Of a DNA stretch of 10,348 nt, positions 6,361 through 10,348 are shown in pieces. Position 1 is the stretch's first letter, and the number at the start of each line of letters is the position of its first letter. Under the pieces are notes generated by a model. The model searched no databases. It was not told the DNA's origin and saw only the letters and a program-made list of their open reading frames with translations. The translations under genes and the position numbers were made by a program. This DNA is from Firmicutes bacterium UBA1440 (GTDB lineage Bacteria > Bacillota > Clostridia > Peptostreptococcales > Anaerovoracaceae): positions 106,138 through 116,485 of the forward strand of contig DCTM01000061.1 in NCBI GenBank assembly GCA_002329565.1, read 5' to 3'.

Positions 6361-6400
6361 AGAAAAAAAATGATATATGGCACCGGTGCCATATACCATT
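6361..6400 (-). terminator. Strong intrinsic terminator after accA, abutting the desulfurase gene
   Basis: In the minus-strand transcript a 14-bp stem (arms 6400-6387 and 6382-6369, with one G-U pair) closes on the four-base loop CCGG and is followed by an eight-U run (6370-6363). The inner 22 bases (6374-6395) are a perfect DNA palindrome. It begins 48 bases after the accA stop codon and ends 14 bases before the desulfurase start. The plus strand lacks a T run, so it acts for the acc operon only. Confidence 0.85.
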
Positions 6401-6447
6401 ATTATGCGAGAGAATCGCCATTCGTTCATTTTTTCGAAAAGATCGGT

Positions 6448-7290
6448 TTATTCAAGCCCCTGTATGCGACCGATTTTGCGGAACTTTTCGTATCGTCTGT
6501 TCAAAAGTTCCTCGACCGAAAGCGCTCTGCTCTTGCTGAATCCGTCATACAGTGCATCCTCCAACAGATAGTACACGCGCTTGAATTCTTTAGGAGAGTC
6601 CGGCTCCGAGATCACCCTTTCGGTGACGCCCAATTCATACAGATCCTGCGCCGTCAGCCGCAAGCTCTGTGCTGCTTCCTTCATCTTTCCGGCATCCTTC
6701 CAAAGAATACTCGCGCAGCCTTCCGGCGAGATGACGGAGTAATAGGAGTTTTCCAGCATCCAAACTCTGTCGGCTATAGCTAAGCCCAATGCACCTCCGC
6801 TGCCGCCCTCGCCGATAAACAGCGAAATAATCGGTGTCTTTAGCACCATCATTTCCATAAGATTTTTTGCAATCGCCTGTCCTTGTCCGCGTTCTTCAGC
6901 CTCGATACCGCAATAAGCTCCCGCCGTATCTACGATACAAAGGACCGGACGACCGAATTTCTCCGCCAGTTTCATTTGGCGTAACGCTTTTCTGTATCCT
7001 TCCGGATGCATAGCTCCGAAATTGCGTTTCAGTTTTTCCTTGGTAGAATGTCCCTTCTCAATTGCAATCACCGTGACAGGCATATTCTTCAACTTACCTA
7101 TGCCTGTTATCACAGCCTCATCGTCTCCGACGGTGCGATCGCCGTGAAACTCCATGAAATCGCTGATCAAATTGTCAATATAATCCCGCCCCGTCGGACG
7201 ACCCTTCGCTCGCGAAGCGGCCACTCGCTTGTGCGCCGGCACAGCGGACGTTTCCGCCTCGTACGGATATTCTTCGGGAATCGATATCAT
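6448..7290 (-). CDS. accA: Acetyl-CoA carboxylase carboxyltransferase subunit alpha
   Basis: AccA pairs with AccD as the alpha2beta2 carboxyltransferase that moves the carboxyl group from biotin on AccB to acetyl-CoA, giving malonyl-CoA. The 280-residue product has the crotonase-type fold. Clear signatures are DYIDNLISDFMEFHGDR (36-52), RNFGAMHPEGYRKALR, the oxyanion-hole region TAGAYCGIEAEERGQG (122-137), GEGGSGGALGLAIAD and the highly conserved SVISPEGCASILWK. It is about 40 residues shorter than the Escherichia coli protein, because the long N-terminal helical extension is missing, which is common in clostridial versions. Its ATG overlaps the accD stop codon (ATGA, 7287-7290), with AAGGAGG seven bases upstream, so alpha and beta subunits are translationally coupled. 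It is the last gene of the operon before the terminator. Confidence 0.97.
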   Translation of the reverse strand: MISIPEEYPYEAETSAVPAHKRVAASRAKGRPTGRDYIDNLISDFMEFHGDRTVGDDEAVITGIGKLKNMPVTVIAIEKGHSTKEKLKRNFGAMHPEGYRKALRQMKLAEKFGRPVLCIVDTAGAYCGIEAEERGQGQAIAKNLMEMMVLKTPIISLFIGEGGSGGALGLAIADRVWMLENSYYSVISPEGCASILWKDAGKMKEAAQSLRLTAQDLYELGVTERVISEPDSPKEFKRVYYLLEDALYDGFSKSRALSVEELLNRRYEKFRKIGRIQGLE

Positions 7291-8168
7291 ATCAAAACCT
7301 CCTTGCTGTGCAACTCAAGCAATTTGCTCAGATAGCTTCTTTGATCCTTGCGCGAAACGATGGCGTCGACGAAGCCCTTTTCGAGCAAAAATTCTGCACG
7401 TTGAAAGCCGGCCGGCAGTTTTTGCCTAATGGTTTGCTCTATGACGCGCGGTCCTGCAAAGCCGATTAATGCGCCGGGTTCGGCAAGCACTATATCACCC
7501 TCTGTCGCAAAACTGGCCGTAACTCCGCCCGTGGTCGGGTCGGTAAGCACGACGATGTACAGACCTCCGGCTTGGCTGTGACGCATCACAGCTCCGCTCG
7601 TCTTGGCCATCTGCATAAGAGAGAGAATGCCTTCCTGCATTCGCGCTCCGCCCGAGACGGTATAGCCTATGACAGGCAATCCTTTTGCGGTCGCATATTC
7701 AAAGAGCAGAGTGATCTTCTCTCCTACCACTGTTCCCATACTGCCCATCATAAAATCACCGTTCATGAAAAACACTGCTGTCGAAAATCCTCCAATACAT
7801 CCGGTGCCGCAGATGACAGCCTCGTTTTCTCCGCTTGCACGCTTGGAATCTTCCAGCTTCTTTTCATAACCCGGAAAACTTATTGGATTTTCGGATGTCA
7901 AATCGCCCCACAATTCCTCAAAGGAACCGGCATCCAAAAGTGCTGCAATGCGATCTCTGACATTGATTCTGAAATGATGGCCGCATTTGATGCAAACCCG
8001 CCCATTTTCGTTCACATCCTTGCTCAGCAGCATTTCGCGACATGAAGGACAAGAGACAAACATATTGTCGGGAATTTCCGGCTGACGTCGTCCGCCTCCC
8101 TTTACGGGTGCTTTCGTAAAATCTTCAAGCCGGTTTTGTGGTTTTTGAAACAGGCCCTTTTTTAACAT
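7287..8168 (-). CDS. accD: Acetyl-CoA carboxylase carboxyltransferase subunit beta
   Basis: AccD is the zinc-ribbon beta subunit of the carboxyltransferase. The 293-residue product has four zinc-binding cysteines at 40, 43, 59 and 62 (CPSC and CIKC), followed by the crotonase-like core. Conserved core motifs are GDFMMGSMGTVVGEK, VSGGARMQEG, TDPTTGGVTASFA and RVIEQTIRQKLP. The order and spacing are those of ordinary bacterial AccD, and nothing essential appears to be missing. It starts 17 bases after the accC stop, in a leader containing GGGGGAG and AGGGG. Its own stop codon overlaps the accA start by four bases. The N-terminal Lys/Arg-rich segment (1-28) is variable in the family. In Escherichia coli and Staphylococcus the zinc ribbon also binds nucleic acid; whether this one does is not known. 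Confidence 0.97.
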   Translation of the reverse strand: MLKKGLFQKPQNRLEDFTKAPVKGGGRRQPEIPDNMFVSCPSCREMLLSKDVNENGRVCIKCGHHFRINVRDRIAALLDAGSFEELWGDLTSENPISFPGYEKKLEDSKRASGENEAVICGTGCIGGFSTAVFFMNGDFMMGSMGTVVGEKITLLFEYATAKGLPVIGYTVSGGARMQEGILSLMQMAKTSGAVMRHSQAGGLYIVVLTDPTTGGVTASFATEGDIVLAEPGALIGFAGPRVIEQTIRQKLPAGFQRAEFLLEKGFVDAIVSRKDQRSYLSKLLELHSKEVLI

Positions 8169-8185
8169 ATACCCCTACTCCCCCA

Positions 8186-9523
8186 TTAAAAATGCAAATC
8201 CTTGATAAAATCCGTGTTATAGTCCCCACTCTCAAAGCGCGGATCGGAAAGAATCGCCAATTGTAACTCCCGATTGCAGGTAATCCCCTCTATGACCAGC
8301 TCACAGAGTGCGGCTCTCATCTTGCGGACAGCCTCCTCTCTCGTTCCGGCATGCACAATCAGCTTGCCGATCATAGAATCGTAGAAAGGCGGCACAACGT
8401 AATCCTGATAGACGGCGGTATCAAAGCGTATCCAAGGTCCTCCCGGAATGTGCAACCCTTCAATGCGGCCGGCCTGCGGACGAAATTCATTGCGCGGGTC
8501 TTCGGCATTGATACGGCATTCGATAGCACAACCGTGAATTTTGATATCCTCCTGTGTAAAGGCGAGCTCTAAACCGGCTGCGACGCGAATCTGCCATTTT
8601 ACGAGATCAATCCCCGTGACCATCTCCGTCACAGGATGCTCGACCTGCAGACGTGTGTTCATCTCCATGAAATAAAAATTACCCTCTTTGTCCATGAGAA
8701 ATTCTATTGTGCCGACGTTTTCATAGCCGGTAATTTCGGCGGCCTTCACCGCCTGCTCTGTCATCTTTTCTCTGATTTCTTTCGTCACAAACGGAGAAGG
8801 GCTTTCCTCAAGCAGCTTCTGATTCTTCCTTTGAACAGAGCACTCGCGCTCTCCGAGACAGACAGTATGGCCGTACTTGTCACATAATATCTGCATCTCG
8901 ATATGTTTTGACGGTGAGAGAAATTTTTCCATATACACGGCCCCGTCTCCGAAGGCGCTCTGCGCCTCGGCCGTAGCACTGCGATAGGCGTTTTCCAATT
9001 CGGAAAGCTCTCTCACCAGTCGAATGCCTCTGCCCCCGCCGCCGGCTCTCGCTTTTAACAGCAACGGAAAGCCGACTTCCTTCGCCTGCTTTTTGGCATC
9101 TTCCAAATTTTTCAGCAAATCACAGCCCGGAATCACGTTGACACCCGCCTCCTGCATAGTTTTGCGCGCGCGGTCCTTATCTCCCATTAACTCCATCACT
9201 TGCGATGACGGCCCGATAAAGACGATATTGCATTCCTCGCACAATCTTACAAACTTAGGATTTTCCGAAAGCAGTCCGTACCCGGGATGGATAGCCTCTG
9301 CCCCGGTAAGTACCGCCGCGGAAATCACGGCATTCATATTTAAATAGCTGTCCTTCGGTGCAGCGGATCCGATGCATACGCTTTCGTCCGCCAGATTTAC
9401 GTGGAGCGCATCTCTGTCCGCTTCCGAAAATACCGCTACGGTAGCTATGCCCATCTCCTTGCAAGCCCGTATAATCCGCACCGCAATCTCATCTCTGTTG
9501 GCGATCAATATCTTTGAAAACAT
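8186..9523 (-). CDS. accC: Acetyl-CoA carboxylase biotin carboxylase subunit
   Basis: AccC is the ATP-grasp biotin carboxylase that uses ATP and bicarbonate to load carboxyl onto the biotin of AccB. The 445-residue length is normal. Domains in order are the N-terminal biotin-carboxylase fold (about 1-115), the ATP-grasp lid and core, and the C-terminal domain. Visible residues are Lys116 (MGDKDRAR), the nucleotide loop KARAGGGGRGIRL (157-169), Glu274 (GTIEF), and Glu287, Asn289 and Arg291 in FMEMNTRLQVEHPVTE. One oddity is that the near-invariant N-terminal NRGEIA reads NRDEIA, with Asp at residue 11. The start at 9523 has GGGAGG five bases upstream. It sits 17 bases after fabZ and 17 bases before accD in the same operon. 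It is expected to be active because all the catalytic residues I checked are present. Confidence 0.97.
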   Translation of the reverse strand: MFSKILIANRDEIAVRIIRACKEMGIATVAVFSEADRDALHVNLADESVCIGSAAPKDSYLNMNAVISAAVLTGAEAIHPGYGLLSENPKFVRLCEECNIVFIGPSSQVMELMGDKDRARKTMQEAGVNVIPGCDLLKNLEDAKKQAKEVGFPLLLKARAGGGGRGIRLVRELSELENAYRSATAEAQSAFGDGAVYMEKFLSPSKHIEMQILCDKYGHTVCLGERECSVQRKNQKLLEESPSPFVTKEIREKMTEQAVKAAEITGYENVGTIEFLMDKEGNFYFMEMNTRLQVEHPVTEMVTGIDLVKWQIRVAAGLELAFTQEDIKIHGCAIECRINAEDPRNEFRPQAGRIEGLHIPGGPWIRFDTAVYQDYVVPPFYDSMIGKLIVHAGTREEAVRKMRAALCELVIEGITCNRELQLAILSDPRFESGDYNTDFIKDLHF

Positions 9524-9540
9524 AATGCCCTCCCAATCGT

Positions 9541-9975
9541 CTATTTCACTGTGGCAAATGAGAAATCCGCGCTTGCACAGCGCTTATCGTCAACGCGAAT
9601 CTCGCCCTTTGCAAAGAAAAAGATTCCGTTCGCACGCGTGATCTCACTCTCAATGATGATTTTATCGCCCGGCAACACAGGATTTCTGAATTTGACGTTG
9701 TTCAGTCCCGTGAACATCGGTGTTGTAAGCGCGTTCTCCGTTTGGCGCTCCGCCAACAGCACGCAACAGTTCTGCGCCATCATCTCGCAAAGAATCACAC
9801 CGGGTACAACGGGATTGCCGGGGAAATGTCCTTGCAAGAACCACTCGTCTCCTTTGACGGTGTAACTGCCTACCGCCTTTTGTGTGCCGTCTTCCGCTGT
9901 AACAATATTCGATTCCTCCACGAGCAGCATCGGCTCTCGGTGAGGAAGAATGATTTTGATTTTTTCTTTGTTCAT
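9541..9975 (-). CDS. fabZ: 3-hydroxyacyl-[acyl-carrier-protein] dehydratase FabZ
   Basis: FabZ dehydrates 3-hydroxyacyl-ACP to trans-2-enoyl-ACP in the fatty-acid elongation cycle. The 144-residue product is a single hot-dog domain of the usual length. It opens with KIILPHREPMLLVE (7-20), which is the FabZ start pattern. It carries the catalytic pair His50 in LQGHFPGNPVVPG and Glu64 in ILCEMMAQ, followed by NNVKFRNPVLPGD. The start at 9975 is chosen because AGGAG lies seven bases upstream and the protein then begins at the family's first helix. A longer frame from 10065 would run back into accB. It starts ten bases after the accB stop and ends 17 bases before accC. The order accB-fabZ-accC is typical of clostridial fab operons and supports FabZ over the FabA isomerase family, as does its length. 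Confidence 0.96.
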   Translation of the reverse strand: MNKEKIKIILPHREPMLLVEESNIVTAEDGTQKAVGSYTVKGDEWFLQGHFPGNPVVPGVILCEMMAQNCCVLLAERQTENALTTPMFTGLNNVKFRNPVLPGDKIIIESEITRANGIFFFAKGEIRVDDKRCASADFSFATVK

Positions 9976-9985
9976 CTTTGTTCTC

Positions 9986-10348
9986 CTACGCCAAGTAAAA
10001 CAACGGTTGCCCAAACTCGACAATATCTCCGTCGGACACACAAACCTCCGTGATTTCCCCTTCAAGATCGGCGGTTATCTCGTTCATCAATTTCATTGCC
10101 TCTATAATGCAGAGTACATCGCCCTTTTCGACGCGGCTGCCCACCGTTACAAACGGCTTCTCGTCGGGAGCCGGCTTGGCATAAAATACACCTACCATAG
10201 GCGATTTTACAGCTTTTCCTCTCGGTACAGCGAGAGCAACTTCCTTTGGCTCTCGCACCTCTGCCTCTTCCGTGAGAGTCGAGGCCTGCGGCGATGCGGA
10301 CGGATTTCCCAAAGATCCGCTTGCAGATTGCTGCCGCTTTGTGGCACC
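9986..10348 (-). CDS. accB: Biotin carboxyl carrier protein of acetyl-CoA carboxylase (N-terminus outside window)
   Basis: AccB carries the biotin that shuttles carboxyl groups from AccC to the AccA/AccD transferase. The C-terminal 120 residues are visible; the frame is still open at the right edge, so the true start lies beyond it. The visible part begins with a Ser/Gln/Pro/Ala-rich flexible linker, followed by the biotinyl domain from about visible residue 46 (AVKSPMVGVFY). The biotinylation site is the Lys in EAMKLMNEI (visible residue 86), and the domain ends DIVEFGQPLFYLA. The thumb motif seen in many AccB domains, before the biotin hairpin, is present as AKPAPDEKPFV. It needs a biotin ligase encoded elsewhere. 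The stop is ten bases before fabZ. The rest of the fab operon (fabH, fabD, fabG, fabF or similar) probably lies to the right, but that is only an expectation. Confidence 0.95.
   Translation of the reverse strand, partial: GATKRQQSASGSLGNPSASPQASTLTEEAEVREPKEVALAVPRGKAVKSPMVGVFYAKPAPDEKPFVTVGSRVEKGDVLCIIEAMKLMNEITADLEGEITEVCVSDGDIVEFGQPLFYLA

Noticed and set aside
6374..6395. Perfect 22-bp palindrome as a transcription-factor operator
   Set aside because: It is the core of a 14-bp stem followed directly by a U8 run on the minus strand, which is explained better as an intrinsic terminator. It matches no operator consensus I recognise, such as FapR, FabT or BirA.
6349..6429. Upstream starts of the desulfurase at 6429 and 6360
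   Set aside because: The 6429 start would translate through the terminator hairpin. The 6360 start has no ribosome binding site, and the GGAG for the 6348 start lies within it.
6361..6447. T-box or other riboswitch before the desulfurase gene
   Set aside because: Only about 87 bases separate accA from the terminator end, with no specifier stem or conserved T-box sequence; there is not enough leader for a known riboswitch.
9976..10065. N-terminal extension of FabZ (frame open from 10065)
   Set aside because: The extension overlaps the accB coding end in another frame, has no homology to FabZ, and the internal ATG at 9975 has a good ribosome binding site.
1..10348. CRISPR array, insertion sequence, prophage, toxin-antitoxin or defence system
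   Set aside because: No repeat-spacer structure, transposase, inverted-repeat ends or known defence domain was seen. Nearly all bases are taken by housekeeping genes; the only periodic repeats are the 11-bp hexamers at 4523-4572.

Overview
The window looks like chromosomal DNA from a low-to-moderate GC anaerobic Firmicute, most likely a clostridial lineage. The reasons are strong AGGAGG-type ribosome binding sites, the clostridial gene order accB-fabZ-accC-accD-accA, a clostridial-type TAGAYCGIEAEERGQ motif in AccA, and remnants of the Firmicute-specific wal (yyc) locus. A family-XIII/Anaerovoracaceae-like organism is a guess, not a demonstrated placement. No mobile element, tRNA, rRNA or CRISPR array was seen, and no stretch over 300 bases lacks a gene.

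Layout. (1) At the left edge is a small ArsR-type regulator on the + strand (80-412), convergent with the next operon. The two are separated by a hairpin with T-runs on both sides that can end transcription both ways. (2) A minus-strand operon runs from about 4523 to 451: a short secreted Ig-like protein, a YycH-like protein, a YycI-like protein, the metallo-beta-lactamase-fold protein WalJ/YycJ, and rlmH (23S rRNA pseudouridine methyltransferase). This is the tail of the classic walRK-walH-walI-walJ-rlmH cluster, but the kinase and response regulator genes are not next to it. The secreted protein takes their place at the head. (3) A divergent intergenic region (4462-4628) separates this operon from an RNase HI gene (4629-5180, +). 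It holds five hexamers in strict 11-bp phase. Two adjacent ones match the published WalR/YycF recognition pattern (TGTWAH-N5-TGTWAH) exactly. (4) RNase HI overlaps, tail to tail, a minus-strand group-V aminotransferase/cysteine desulfurase (5164-6348). (5) From the right edge to 6448 runs the distal part of a fatty-acid synthesis operon, with accB (5' end cut by the window), fabZ, accC, accD and accA, ended by a strong intrinsic terminator at 6361-6400.

How the parts work together. AccB, AccC, AccD and AccA are the four subunits of acetyl-CoA carboxylase, which makes malonyl-CoA. FabZ is the dehydratase of the elongation cycle. The genes are tightly spaced or overlapping, so they are probably translated in step. 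The wal-type operon probably links cell-envelope signalling (secreted protein, YycH, YycI) to WalJ and RlmH. The 11-bp array suggests that an unlinked WalR-like regulator still controls it, and perhaps also the divergent RNase HI promoter. This is the most interesting observation in the window. The rest is conventional housekeeping content.
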